Part shown: piece by piece, positions 32,549 to 41,450 of the stretch
Layout: each line of letters begins with the position of its first letter
Position numbering within the stretch: the stretch's first letter is position 1
The notes under the pieces: generated by a model
Told to the model about the DNA's origin: nothing
Database searches by the model: none
What the model saw: only the letters and a program-made list of their open reading frames with translations
Assembly (NCBI GenBank): GCA_958295685.1
Contig: OY282365.1
Coordinates: 1,302,001 to 1,366,000, forward strand
Direction of reading: 5' to 3'
Length of the DNA: 64,000 bases
From: an uncultured Dehalococcoidia bacterium
Lineage (GTDB): Bacteria; Chloroflexota; Dehalococcoidia; Lucifugimonadales; CATQGZ01
Made by a program: the position numbers and the translations under genes

Positions 32549-33214
32549 GGACTTGGGGAACCTCTGAACGAGTCCATGGATCGTGGCATCGTAACATAGG
32601 GAATCCGGCCGGGTCGACTGATTCCACTTTGGAACTCCAGAGCAATCGCACTGGACAAGCCCACCGCTTTGGCGCTCGCTCGCCAAAATGCGATTGCCTG
32701 CACATCCCCTTGACATCAGCGAACCCACGTACTACCATATCCGTATGGGAACACACGTTTGTGGTCGTGCCGAGCCACGTTCACGGAATCATCGTAATCA
32801 GCCAACCGCTAAGGGCGCCCACAAGAGTGCGCCCCTGCCCCGGGGACTGTCCCACAATTGTCCCAGAACTGCTCCGGTTCTGTTCCACGTCTGTTCCACA
32901 AGTGCCCCACTTTTGTTCCACGAAATCGAACCCTCAGCTACGAGATGGGACAAAATGGAACAGTTTGGGACAGTTTTCGGCAAAAACCGCAGGCCGAGGC
33001 CCCTCAGATGCGATTGCCCGGCCCTTGGAACCTTCGGGGGATTTACCCAGCCCCTCTGCCAGAGGGAGAGAACCCCTCTGGACCTGGCGCTTCAGAGGAC
33101 AAATCCGTGCGACTCGATAAACCACGCGAACTTTCATAATATCTTCAAACATGGCCGGTACAGTGGCATCTCGATCTCGCAGAAGCGGGATGAATACACA
33201 TCGGAGGTGTCGGA
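32549..33214 (+). mobile_element. Cassette B5 with embedded RAYT transposase fragment
   Basis: Promoter TTGACA 32,710-32,715, 17-bp spacer, TACCAT 32,733-32,738. Right after it one frame reads WEHTFVVVPSHVHGIIVISQ then APTRVRPCPG, strongly like the catalytic HxH strand of REP-associated (IS200-like) tyrosine transposases, which usually have VVMPNHVHGI. The frame then runs into seven 11-bp iterons (32,848-32,924), the conserved CAGCTACGAGATGG and inverse copies GGAACA/GGGACA, and further MITE-like debris (CTCTGCCAGAGGGAGAGAAC). From about 33,100 to 33,214 nothing is recognised. Confidence 0.65.
32848..32924 (+). repeat. Iteron array B5: seven exact 11-bp units
   Basis: Units TGTCCCACAAT, TGTCCCAGAAC, TGCTCCGGTTC, TGTTCCACGTC, TGTTCCACAAG, TGCCCCACTTT and TGTTCCACGAA: 77 bp, the same length and order of variants as B4, so order within the array is itself conserved. 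Confidence 0.8.
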
Positions 33215-33877
33215 ATGAAGAGAGTAGTGGTTGGTTTGCTGGTGGCCGTGGCGGCCGTCGGCGTGATGGTCGGCGCGGCGCTGGCGCAGAGCGCCGACGC
33301 GGGCGGAGGCAGGAGCTTCGCGGAGCGGGTGGCGGAGATACTCGGACTCGACAGCGCGACGGTCGAGAACGCCATGAAGCAGGCAAAGTCGGACATGACC
33401 GACGAGCGCGTCCAGGCCATGCTCGACAAGATGGTCACGGCGGGCAAGGCAACGCAGGAACAGGCGGACGCATACCTGACGTGGTATCGTGCGCGGCCGG
33501 AAGGCGTCGGAGACGGTTTCTCCTTCGACTTCAACCCGACCGCGACCGCGGATATCGAAGCAAAGCTCACGGAGATGGTCGCTGCCGGCGAGCTCACGCA
33601 AGCCAAGGCGGACGCATACCTGGCGCGCTATCGATCCGCGTTGGACACGGCGGAGACACGTCTCCAGACCGTGCTCGACAAGACGGTCACGGCGGGCAAG
33701 GCAACACAGGAACAGGCGGACGCATACATGGCCTGGTATCGGACGCGGCCAGAGGGCGTCGGGGCTGGCTTCGGTCCCAAGAAGGGCCGAGGCTTCGGCC
33801 ACGGATGGTTCGGCCACAAGAAAGGCCGAGGAGACCATGACTGGGGCCGGAAAGACTCGGGCAGCCCTGCCTCCTGA
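33215..33877 (+). CDS. Secreted DUF2680-like repeat protein
   Basis: A 220-residue exported protein. The signal peptide is MKRVVVGLLVAVAAVGVMVG, AALAQ. Three helical repeats follow, each ending in a phrase like VTAGKATQEQADAYLTWYRA, the pattern of DUF2680/YckD-type proteins. Repeats one and three are nearly identical in DNA as well, so one arose by recent duplication. The tail is Gly/His/Lys-rich (KKGRGFGHGWFGHKKGRG), possibly metal-binding. The two-component system starting at 33,993 is probably co-regulated or senses the same envelope condition. Confidence 0.78.
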   Translation: MKRVVVGLLVAVAAVGVMVGAALAQSADAGGGRSFAERVAEILGLDSATVENAMKQAKSDMTDERVQAMLDKMVTAGKATQEQADAYLTWYRARPEGVGDGFSFDFNPTATADIEAKLTEMVAAGELTQAKADAYLARYRSALDTAETRLQTVLDKTVTAGKATQEQADAYMAWYRTRPEGVGAGFGPKKGRGFGHGWFGHKKGRGDHDWGRKDSGSPAS

Positions 33878-33992
33878 AGAAGGCAGGTCGTTGTAAGTAC
33901 TAGGCTGATAGTGTGAGGGCGGCGGGCGGCGACACCCGCTTGCAGCCTTCACACTGTCACACTGTTAGCTTGTGAGACATCGGGAGGGTTCG

Positions 33993-34688
33993 TTGGGAAG
34001 CAAGGTCCTGCTCATCGAAGACGACCCAGGAGTCGTCGACATTGCACGCACGTACCTGGCCCACGACGGCCACGACGTGCTGATTGCAAACGACGGGATG
34101 GAAGGGCTTCGGCTCGCGCGCGAAAGCAACCCGGACCTCCTCGTCCTGGACCTCATGCTTCCAAAGATCGACGGGGTGGAGGTGTGCAGGGTCATTCGAG
34201 AGGAGTCGGACGTTCCCATCGTGATGTTGACGGCGCGGTACGGAGAGGAAGACCGGCTGGCGGGGCTGGACCTCGGCGCGGACGACTATATCACCAAGCC
34301 GTACAGTCCAAGGGAGCTGTGCGCCAGGGTGCGGGCGGTGCTGCGGCGCGCGGCGAGGCAGAACGGCGGCCGGCATGGGGATGTCATACGGCACGGCATC
34401 ATCCGCGTCGACCAGGCCCAGCGAACGGCGGCCGTCGGAGGGCGTCAGGTCACTCTCACGCCCACGGAGTTCCGCCTTCTGGTCATGTTCGTCAACGACC
34501 CAGGACGGACGTTCACCCGCGATCAGATCATCGACAGGGCGTTCGGCTACGACTTCGACGGATTCGATCGGACCGTGGACGCGCACGTGTCGCATCTCAG
34601 GCGCAAGCTCGAGGCAGGCGGAGAACCTCGGTACATTCATACCGTCTATGAAGTGGGGTACAGGTTTGGCGCTGCAAAGACTTGGTAA
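33993..34688 (+). CDS. OmpR-type response regulator
   Basis: A 231-residue regulator: receiver domain with acidic pair (LLIEDDPG), phospho-acceptor LLVLDLMLPKIDG, switch Thr in IVMLTARYG and Lys in ITKPYSPREL. A winged helix follows (TLTPTEFRLLVMFVNDPGRT, RTVDAHVSHLRRKLE and YEVGYRF). The start used is TTG 33,993, 5 bases after GGGAGGG; a GTG at 33,972 is also in frame. Its end overlaps the kinase gene by 41 bp. It is probably phosphorylated by that kinase. Confidence 0.93.
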   Translation: MGSKVLLIEDDPGVVDIARTYLAHDGHDVLIANDGMEGLRLARESNPDLLVLDLMLPKIDGVEVCRVIREESDVPIVMLTARYGEEDRLAGLDLGADDYITKPYSPRELCARVRAVLRRAARQNGGRHGDVIRHGIIRVDQAQRTAAVGGRQVTLTPTEFRLLVMFVNDPGRTFTRDQIIDRAFGYDFDGFDRTVDAHVSHLRRKLEAGGEPRYIHTVYEVGYRFGAAKTW

Positions 34689-36132
34689 CTGGCTAACGAG
34701 TCTGCATTTTCGATTGATCGTGGGGTTCACGCTCGTGCTGGCAGTCTCGCTCATTGGCGTGAGCCTGTACGTCAGGCACTCCACCGCCCGGGAAATCCAT
34801 CAGTTTCAGGAAGAGTTTGAGCGCGTGAGAGCGCAGCGCATCGAACGAGTCGTGGCGCAGTACTACGACAACAACAAAGACCTGGCAGGAATCGAACCGA
34901 TGCTCGACCAGGCAAAATGGTTGTACAACTGGACCATTGACGTTACCGACCCGAAGGGCAAGGAGATGTCTCTCGTCAACGCCAAGACGGCGGCCGCGAA
35001 GGCGTCGGACAAGCGCGTCGGATGGGAAGCATACAAGAATCTGAACGAACGACCTGAACTTCACCAGCGAGAGAAGCTCTCCAGGTACACCTACAAGATC
35101 AAGGACGATGACAAGGAAGTCGCTTCTATCGAGATGGGCCCGGCGGCTCTGCCCGGCAGCATCCAGGAACCTGCGACGTCGCAGCTGTTGGCCAGGATGG
35201 ACGCCTCGCTGCTGTGGACAGGCATGGCTGCGGGGATACTTGGGATAGCGCTGGTTTCGCTGCTCTCGCGGCGGGCGCTGCTCTCCGTCGGCGTGCTGCG
35301 CGCGGCGGCGCGCACGTTTGGCGGCGGCCAGTACTCTCACCGGGTACCGAGGCTGCGTCCGCACGAAATCGGGGAGTTGGGCGAAGCCTTCAACTCCATG
35401 GCCGGCGACATCCAACGGGCGGAACGACAACGGCTGAACCTCATGGCGGACGTGGCGCACGAGCTCCAAACGCCGCTTTCTAACATACAGGGCTACGTCG
35501 AAGCGATGAAGGACGGCGTCATGAAGCCGAATGACGAGACCCTCGACAGCGTCCATCGACAGGTGCTCCACCTCAACCATCTGGTGGATGACGTGAAGCT
35601 GCTATCGCTGATGGATGCCGGCGCCCTGCGGCTGAACTACGAAATGGCGTCCATCGGCGACGTGATCCGGCGGTCCGTGAGCGGCTTCAGGGCGAAGGCT
35701 CAGTCGCAGAGAATTACGCTGTGCGCCGATACAGAGCCGGATACTCCCCCCGTTCGCATGGACACCGCGCGCGTCCTGCAGGTCGTGGACAATCTCATCG
35801 AGAACGCCATTCGGCACACGCCGCCCGGTGGGAAGGTCACCGCCCGCTCAGAATCGCTCTCCGCGGGCGAGACCACCGTCGCCGTCGTGGATAACGGGGA
35901 GGGTATCCCGGAAGAGATGATCGAGACGGTGTTCGACAGGTTCAGGCGCGCAGACCCTTCCCGTGCCCGCGCTACTGGGGGTGCGGGGCTTGGGCTGTCC
36001 ATCGCCAAGAACCTCGTTGAAGCGCACGGCGGGACGATAAGCGCCGAGAGCCGCCCAGGCATCGAGACGACCTTCACGTTTACCATCCCACGCCAACGCC
36101 GCCCCGAGGATATGACGGTAGAGGTTCCCTAG
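34648..36132 (+). CDS. Sensor histidine kinase
   Basis: A 494-residue membrane kinase. First membrane helix LIVGFTLVLAVSLIGVSLYV, extracytoplasmic region to about residue 180, second helix around WTGMAAGILGIALVSLL, then HAMP (GGGQYSHRVPRLRPHEIGEL). The H-box is LMADVAHELQTPLSNIQGYV with Gln where Arg is usual. The N-box is DNLIENAIRHTPPGG, G1 VVDNGEGIPEEM and G2 GAGLGLSIAKNLVEAHGG. The N-terminal sensor part is Lys/Asp-rich. The start ATG overlaps the regulator gene. Confidence 0.93.
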   Translation: MKWGTGLALQRLGNWLTSLHFRLIVGFTLVLAVSLIGVSLYVRHSTAREIHQFQEEFERVRAQRIERVVAQYYDNNKDLAGIEPMLDQAKWLYNWTIDVTDPKGKEMSLVNAKTAAAKASDKRVGWEAYKNLNERPELHQREKLSRYTYKIKDDDKEVASIEMGPAALPGSIQEPATSQLLARMDASLLWTGMAAGILGIALVSLLSRRALLSVGVLRAAARTFGGGQYSHRVPRLRPHEIGELGEAFNSMAGDIQRAERQRLNLMADVAHELQTPLSNIQGYVEAMKDGVMKPNDETLDSVHRQVLHLNHLVDDVKLLSLMDAGALRLNYEMASIGDVIRRSVSGFRAKAQSQRITLCADTEPDTPPVRMDTARVLQVVDNLIENAIRHTPPGGKVTARSESLSAGETTVAVVDNGEGIPEEMIETVFDRFRRADPSRARATGGAGLGLSIAKNLVEAHGGTISAESRPGIETTFTFTIPRQRRPEDMTVEVP

Positions 36133-36968
36133 AAATCCTCTTCGTCGTCGTCGTCCTCGTCCTGGGGGAAGGCGGGGGCGGGGCTCATGGGCACGCTGGG
36201 CGTCAGATCCCCGCGCCGGCCGGGTCTGTGACGCTTCGGTCTGAGGTTGTGCACCCTGTCGGCAAGCTCGCCGGTTTGCTTCGAGAGGGCATCGACCACA
36301 AGGGCAGCCGTACCGGCGTCGCGCACGGCTTCTAAGTCCGGGGGCGTCATGCCGGCCGGCGCGTCCATCAGAAACGGCTTCCCCAACATGCCGCGCACGC
36401 CCTCGATGTCTATGAGGTCCTGGACGGAGAGCGGGAGACGTAGACCGGCGGAGGCGAGCAGCGCGCCGTCGATTGGCAGGTCGTGAATCGCGGCGGCGGC
36501 GGACTCCGGGAGATCCCTGCCCACTCGCACAATCTTGCCGACGTCGTCCTCGTTCAGCAACGCGGCGGGGGCGCCGGTCGGATCGAAGACTATGAAGTCG
36601 CATCCCTGGTCCTTGAGCCTCTCAATGCGCTCCCGGTCGAAGCGTGGGGCGGACGCGCCCCAGATGAGGCCCTCTAGGGAGTCTGCCCTGCCCGCCAGCG
36701 CGCTCTCGTCGCCGGAGCCGAGATTCACCAGCACGGCGTCGAGCAACTCCTTCCGCGGCTTCGAAAGCCTGGGGAGTCTGCCGGAGGTCACCACGCCCAT
36801 CAGCAGGATGCTTTTCGGGGAAGCGCCCTGCTTGGCAGCCGCTCCGAAACCCATCGGGGATGGCACCCTCTGGCCTATCTTCTCCAGCTTCTCGATCAGT
36901 TTGCTCAAGCGCCAGCCTTTCGGAGCCTCGGTGCGCAGGATTCTATCCCATGCCGGGTCAACTTGCAT
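36129..36968 (-). CDS. Hypothetical protein with acidic tail
   Basis: A 279-residue soluble protein that I do not recognise. It starts MQVDPAWDRILRTEAPKGWR and ends in an acidic run (QDEDDDDEEDF). The middle (CDFIVFDPTGAPAALLNEDD, IDGALLASAGLRLPLSVQDL) looks like an alpha/beta barrel, perhaps related to PLP- or TIM-barrel-type regions with LVVDALSKQTGELADRV, but no catalytic motif is clear. ATG 36,968 follows GCCGGAG; the longer open frame is antisense to the esterase gene. It overlaps the kinase end by 4 bp, tail to tail, and is divergent from the esterase. Confidence 0.72.
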   Translation of the reverse strand: MQVDPAWDRILRTEAPKGWRLSKLIEKLEKIGQRVPSPMGFGAAAKQGASPKSILLMGVVTSGRLPRLSKPRKELLDAVLVNLGSGDESALAGRADSLEGLIWGASAPRFDRERIERLKDQGCDFIVFDPTGAPAALLNEDDVGKIVRVGRDLPESAAAAIHDLPIDGALLASAGLRLPLSVQDLIDIEGVRGMLGKPFLMDAPAGMTPPDLEAVRDAGTAALVVDALSKQTGELADRVHNLRPKRHRPGRRGDLTPSVPMSPAPAFPQDEDDDDEEDF

Positions 36969-36998
36969 CTCCGGCCTTCGGGCAGTAACCTGAGAGCC

Positions 36999-37670
36999 AT
37001 GGAGGTCAGGACTCACACTGGCGGCGGTCTCGACTACCTCGTAGTCGAGCCGGACGGGTTTGACGACGGGCGGGAGTACCCGGCCGTCTTCCTGCTTCAC
37101 GGCTACGGCTCCAACATGCGCGACCTGGCCGGGCTCAGCCCGATCATAAGCAGAGACTCGTACCTGTACGTCTGCCCGAACGCGCCGGTATGGATGGACC
37201 GGCCGGGCATGAGGGGGTTCGCGTGGTGGGAGTCGGAGTCTGACGACCACGGGCCCGCGCTCGAGTTTCTGTCGGCGGTGGTGGAGCGGACGCACGAGCA
37301 GTACAGGGTGCTTCCGGGGCGGTCCGTGCTCGGCGGGTTCTCCCAAGGGGCGATGCTCACGTATGAGTTTGGTCTGCCGAGGCCCGACATCTTCGCGGGG
37401 CTGATTGCTCTGAGCGGCCATATCGTCGACGAGGGCAGGCTGCGCTCGTCGCTGCCGAGAGGGCGTGGGCAGTCCATATTCATCAGTCACGGCACGGAGG
37501 ACACGATCATACCCGTGGAGCGGGGCCGCGCCTCTCGCGACATCATGCTTGCGGAGGGGTACGCGCCCGACTATCACGAGTATCGGATGGACCACCGGGT
37601 CAGTCAGGAGGTCCTCGACGACCTGGTTCCCTGGATAAGACGCGCGACGCTTTCCGGCGCGCGCGAATAG
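36999..37670 (+). CDS. Phospholipase/carboxylesterase family hydrolase
   Basis: A 223-residue alpha/beta hydrolase. The oxyanion region is FLLHGYGSNMRDL, the nucleophile GGFSQGAML, the acid in SHGTEDTIIPVERG, and the His in YRMDHRVSQEV. The pattern matches the acyl-protein thioesterase/YpfH family. Substrates are short acyl esters; the natural one is unknown. It starts at ATG 36,999 close behind a TAACCT box. osmC follows 24 bp downstream. Confidence 0.9.
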   Translation: MEVRTHTGGGLDYLVVEPDGFDDGREYPAVFLLHGYGSNMRDLAGLSPIISRDSYLYVCPNAPVWMDRPGMRGFAWWESESDDHGPALEFLSAVVERTHEQYRVLPGRSVLGGFSQGAMLTYEFGLPRPDIFAGLIALSGHIVDEGRLRSSLPRGRGQSIFISHGTEDTIIPVERGRASRDIMLAEGYAPDYHEYRMDHRVSQEVLDDLVPWIRRATLSGARE

Positions 37671-37694
37671 ACGCGAATAGACGAGGAGGTCTAG

Positions 37695-38135
37695 ATGTCA
37701 GCAGTCAGGAGAGCGGAAGCGACCTGGAGAGGCGATCTGATGAGCGGGAGCGGCGTGGTGAGCGCGGCGAGCAGCGGAGCCTTTACGGATCTCCCCGTCT
37801 CGTGGGCGTCGCGGACGGAGAATTCGGACGGGCGCACCAGTCCCGAGGAGCTGGTTGCGGCGGCGCACGCGGCTTGCTTCTGCATGGCGCTGTCGGCCGG
37901 TCTTGCCAGGGCGGGAACGCCGCCGGAGAGTCTGGACGTGAGCGCGTCGGTCACGTTCGCGCAGATAGAGGGCGGCTGGAAGGTCGCGTCCAGCGCGCTG
38001 ACGGTGAAGGGAAGGGTGCCGGGGATCGACGCAGCGGCCTTCCAGGCAGCCGCGGAGGGCGCGAGGGACGGCTGCCCAATATCGGGGGCGCTCAAGGGCA
38101 ACGTCGAGTTGAGCGTGGAGGCCGTCTTAGCCTGA
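37695..38135 (+). CDS. osmC: OsmC-family peroxiredoxin
   Basis: A 146-residue OsmC/Ohr protein that reduces organic hydroperoxides. Catalytic Cys residues are in AAAHAACFCMALSAGL and DGCPISGAL; the N-terminal Arg/Glu pair appears in TENSDGRTSPEELV. The ATG follows GAGGAGG. It is in series with the esterase gene. Confidence 0.93.
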   Translation: MSAVRRAEATWRGDLMSGSGVVSAASSGAFTDLPVSWASRTENSDGRTSPEELVAAAHAACFCMALSAGLARAGTPPESLDVSASVTFAQIEGGWKVASSALTVKGRVPGIDAAAFQAAAEGARDGCPISGALKGNVELSVEAVLA

Positions 38136-38205
38136 GCGTACCGGTGGACCACGCGGCGCGCGTGATCGTCAGAGACACAGTCGAAAGGACTATCTGTAGG
38201 AGCGG

Positions 38206-39609
38206 ATGATGGACGCAGACATCGACCTGATGGCCCACCTGATGAGGAGGGCCGGATTCGGCGCGACCCGGGACGAGCTCGATGCCCTAGTCGAGAAGGG
38301 CTACGAGGCCGCCGTGAACGACCTGTTGGAGCCGGGCCCGGCCCGCGCGATGCCGGACGACATCATTCGCCGGTACCACGTGGACCAGTCCGAGCTGCGC
38401 ATCCAGGGAGCGGGCGCGGCGAACTGGCTCTACAAGATGGTCTCCACAAGCGCCCCGCTGGAGGAGAAGACAGCCCTCTTCTGGCACAGCCTGTTCGCTG
38501 CCGGCGAACGCAAGGTCAACAACTTGAAGACCATGGTGAGTCAGATAGACAGGTTCCGACGGCATGGCCTGGGGAGCTTCCGAACCCTCCTGGTCGAGTT
38601 GTCCAAGGACCCGGCGATGCTCTACTGGCTCGACAACAACGAGAACCACAGTACCGCCGTGAACGAGAACTACGGCCGCGAGCTTCTCGAGCTGTTCTCC
38701 ATGGGGATCGGGAACTACACGGAGCAGGACGTCAAGGAGTGCGCCAGGGCGTTCACGGGCTGGACTGTCGAGGCCGCCGAGTACATGACGCTCAGGAGCA
38801 CGAAGGCGTCGATCTGGCCGTATGGCCGGGTGTCGTTCCAGTTCGAGTACCGCCCTGACGACCACGACGGGTCGGAGAAGGAGTTCCTGGGCGAGGCTGG
38901 CAGGTTCGACGGGGAGGACGTGATCGACATCATAGTGCGGCAGCCGGCCACGGCGAGGTTCGTGGCCAGACGGCTGTTCCTGTTCTTCGCGGCCGACGAG
39001 ATCGACGAGCAGGGAGAGAGGCTCGTCGAGGATATGGCTGCGACCTACTTCGATTCGGGATGCGAGATCAGGGCGATGCTGCGGACCCTCTTCCTCTCAG
39101 AGTACTTCAGGTCGGAGGCCGCCCGGTTCGCGAGAGTGAAGAGCCCGGTGGAACTGGTGGCCGGTATTCTGAGGATAACTCAGGAGTTCCAATGGCCTAG
39201 GCGGGAGATATGGGAAGCCGCCCAGGCGATTGAGTACATGGGCCAGGAGCTGCTGAGCCCCCCGTCGGTGGAGGGGTGGCACGAGGGGTCTGAGTGGATA
39301 GACAGCGGCTCCATGGTGGAGCGGGTCAACTTCGGGGCCGACCACCTCGGCAACGCGGAGAATCCTGGGGTACGGGCGTGCATTGAGAGGCTGCGGACGC
39401 TGAACGGGGAGTCGATGACTCCCACCGAGGCGGTGGATCACTGTCTCGACCTGATCGGCCCGGTCCACGCGTCCGACGACACCCGCGAGGCCCTGGTGTC
39501 ACACGTGGCCAAGGACGGAGCGGTGGACCTCAGCAACGACTCGGCGCAAGAGCGGGTGGCGGAGGTCTTCAGCCTGATCGCCTCGACGCGGGAGTTCCAG
39601 ATGGCCTGA
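38206..39609 (+). CDS. DUF1800 domain-containing protein
   Basis: A 467-residue DUF1800 protein: LMAHLMRRAGFGATRDELDA at the N-terminus, EEKTALFWHSLFAAGERKVN, NENYGRELLELFSMGIGNYT and LLSPPSVEGWHEGSEWI are all characteristic. The family usually pairs with a DUF1501 gene in planctomycetes and other bacteria and may act on extracellular substrates. Here no DUF1501 partner is adjacent and no signal peptide is visible. The ribosome binding site is TAGGAGCGG; ATG 38,206 or the next ATG may be used. Confidence 0.9.
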   Translation: MMDADIDLMAHLMRRAGFGATRDELDALVEKGYEAAVNDLLEPGPARAMPDDIIRRYHVDQSELRIQGAGAANWLYKMVSTSAPLEEKTALFWHSLFAAGERKVNNLKTMVSQIDRFRRHGLGSFRTLLVELSKDPAMLYWLDNNENHSTAVNENYGRELLELFSMGIGNYTEQDVKECARAFTGWTVEAAEYMTLRSTKASIWPYGRVSFQFEYRPDDHDGSEKEFLGEAGRFDGEDVIDIIVRQPATARFVARRLFLFFAADEIDEQGERLVEDMAATYFDSGCEIRAMLRTLFLSEYFRSEAARFARVKSPVELVAGILRITQEFQWPRREIWEAAQAIEYMGQELLSPPSVEGWHEGSEWIDSGSMVERVNFGADHLGNAENPGVRACIERLRTLNGESMTPTEAVDHCLDLIGPVHASDDTREALVSHVAKDGAVDLSNDSAQERVAEVFSLIASTREFQMA

Positions 39610-39655
39610 GGGGGCTGGCGCCTCTTCGCTGAGCCGGATAATTAGGAGAACCGCC

Positions 39656-41398
39656 GTGTACCAAACCGGAGATACGATCAAAGAGACCCTCGACACCATT
39701 CAGCGCAATGACATTGTGTTGCCCGGTATCCAACGCGGCTTCGTGTGGCGGCCTGTGCAGATTTGCCGGTTGTTCGACAGTCTCATGCAGGGTTACCCTT
39801 TTGGAACTTTCCTTTACTGGCGGGTCGCTCCCGATAACAGCGACAAATTCAATTTCTACGATTTCGTACGAGAGTACCATGAGCGGGACAATCCACATTG
39901 TCCACGTCTGCCACGGATGCCGGGTCGGCAGTTGACGGCGGTGCTCGACGGACAGCAGCGACTGACCGCGTTGAACATTGGTCTGCGCGGGAGCATGGCT
40001 TGGAAGTCACCACGGTTGTGGTGGAACAATCCCGCCGCCTTTCCCGAGCGGCGGCTCTACCTTGATCTGCTTTGGCAACCCGAGGAAGACGAGGAATTAG
40101 GATTGAAGTATCGATTCGATTTCCTGACCAGTGAGGAATCGAGCGAAGGCGGCGACGGGAAGTGCTGGTTTCCTGTTGAGAAGGTGCTGTCGATGGATGG
40201 GGGCCCCTCTATGGTGCGCTGGCTGCTTGAGAGGCTCCGACAAGAACACGTGGACCAGGCTTACACAACGCTCGATAAACTCCATAGCGTGGTACACAAA
40301 GAGAAGTTGGTGGCCTTTTATGAGGAGAAAGGGCAGGAACTGGACAAAGTCCTCCAGATATTCATTCGCATGAATGACGGTGGGACGCCTCTTTCGCATT
40401 CCGACCTGTTGCTTTCGACCGCGGTAGCGCAGTGGAGCCAGCACGATGCCAAGGAAGAGATTCAAAAGCTGGTGGATGAAATCAACAAAATCGGCATCGG
40501 CTTCACGTTCTCCCAGGACATGCTTCTCAAGGCCGGACTGATGCTGAGCGATATTGGCAGTGTAGGGTTCAAGGTGGAGAACTTCAATCGGGAAAACATG
40601 GCCGTCTTCGAATGCAAGTGGGATGACATCAAACGCGCCCTGATACTGACCGTCCAACTGGTTTCCAACTTCGGGTTCAGCGGGCAGAACCTGAGAGCGC
40701 ACAACGCCATTCTGCCGATTGCGTACTACCTCTATATGAAGAGGCCCGGTGAAGCCTACCTGACGCACAACCAGTTCCAGCAGGACAGACAGACAATTCG
40801 TGAGTGGTTAATCCGAAGCCTGTTGAAGTCCGGGGTCTGGGGCAGCGGCCTGGATACACTGCTGACCGCCCTCAGAGGGGTCAGCAAGCAGAACGGCAGC
40901 GGCGACTTTCCTGTCGCTCGGATGCGTGAAGAAATGACGCGCCGAGGAAAGTCACTCGCCTTCGAGGATGAGGAGCTGGAGGAACTGGTCGATATGCAGT
41001 ACGGCAGCCCACTAACGTTTGCCCTGATGTCGTTGATCTTCCCATTCGTCGATCTGCGTCACCAGTTCCACATAGACCACGTCTTTCCCAGGTCAAGGTT
41101 CACCGAGCGGCGACTCAGGGATGCAGGTGTTCCGGACGATAAGATAGACGGTTTTAGACAGCGTGTGAATGGGCTTGCCAACCTTCAACTGCTTCAAGGC
41201 CCATCGAACATCGAAAAAAGCTCTAAAATGCCGGCGGAATGGCTGGCCGAGGGGTTCCCTGACCTCTCAACGAGGCGGGAATACCAAAAGAACCATCTGT
41301 TGGAACCGGTGCCCGAGGCGATAACGGAGTTCGATGCCTTCTACGATGCGAGGCGGGAGCGATTGAAGACAAGCATCGGGCAGTTGCTGGGAAGGTAG
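39656..41398 (+). CDS. DUF262/HNH protein, GmrSD-like defence candidate
   Basis: A 580-residue protein. The N-terminal DUF262 domain has LPGIQRGFVWRPVQICRLFD and the hallmark LDGQQRLTAL. IFIRMNDGGTPLSHSDLLLS is a second conserved segment. The C-terminal part has FHIDHVFPRSRF and NGLANLQLLQGPSNIEKSSK, the His-Asn nuclease motif of DUF1524/HNH type. Such proteins (GmrS-GmrD fused form) cut modified phage DNA or act in other defence systems. The GTG start follows TAGGAGAA. Codon use is less GC-rich than in its neighbours, suggesting transfer. It is a single gene with no methylase beside it. Confidence 0.85.
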   Translation: MYQTGDTIKETLDTIQRNDIVLPGIQRGFVWRPVQICRLFDSLMQGYPFGTFLYWRVAPDNSDKFNFYDFVREYHERDNPHCPRLPRMPGRQLTAVLDGQQRLTALNIGLRGSMAWKSPRLWWNNPAAFPERRLYLDLLWQPEEDEELGLKYRFDFLTSEESSEGGDGKCWFPVEKVLSMDGGPSMVRWLLERLRQEHVDQAYTTLDKLHSVVHKEKLVAFYEEKGQELDKVLQIFIRMNDGGTPLSHSDLLLSTAVAQWSQHDAKEEIQKLVDEINKIGIGFTFSQDMLLKAGLMLSDIGSVGFKVENFNRENMAVFECKWDDIKRALILTVQLVSNFGFSGQNLRAHNAILPIAYYLYMKRPGEAYLTHNQFQQDRQTIREWLIRSLLKSGVWGSGLDTLLTALRGVSKQNGSGDFPVARMREEMTRRGKSLAFEDEELEELVDMQYGSPLTFALMSLIFPFVDLRHQFHIDHVFPRSRFTERRLRDAGVPDDKIDGFRQRVNGLANLQLLQGPSNIEKSSKMPAEWLAEGFPDLSTRREYQKNHLLEPVPEAITEFDAFYDARRERLKTSIGQLLGR

Positions 41399-41450
41399 CC
41401 CTTACCCTCGAGACTGTTGCCCTGACAACGGTGGGATTTCGGACATCGGC

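Noticed and set aside
36969..37595. N-terminal extension of the acidic-tail protein to 488 residues
   Set aside because: That part is antisense to the esterase gene, whose catalytic motifs are all present.
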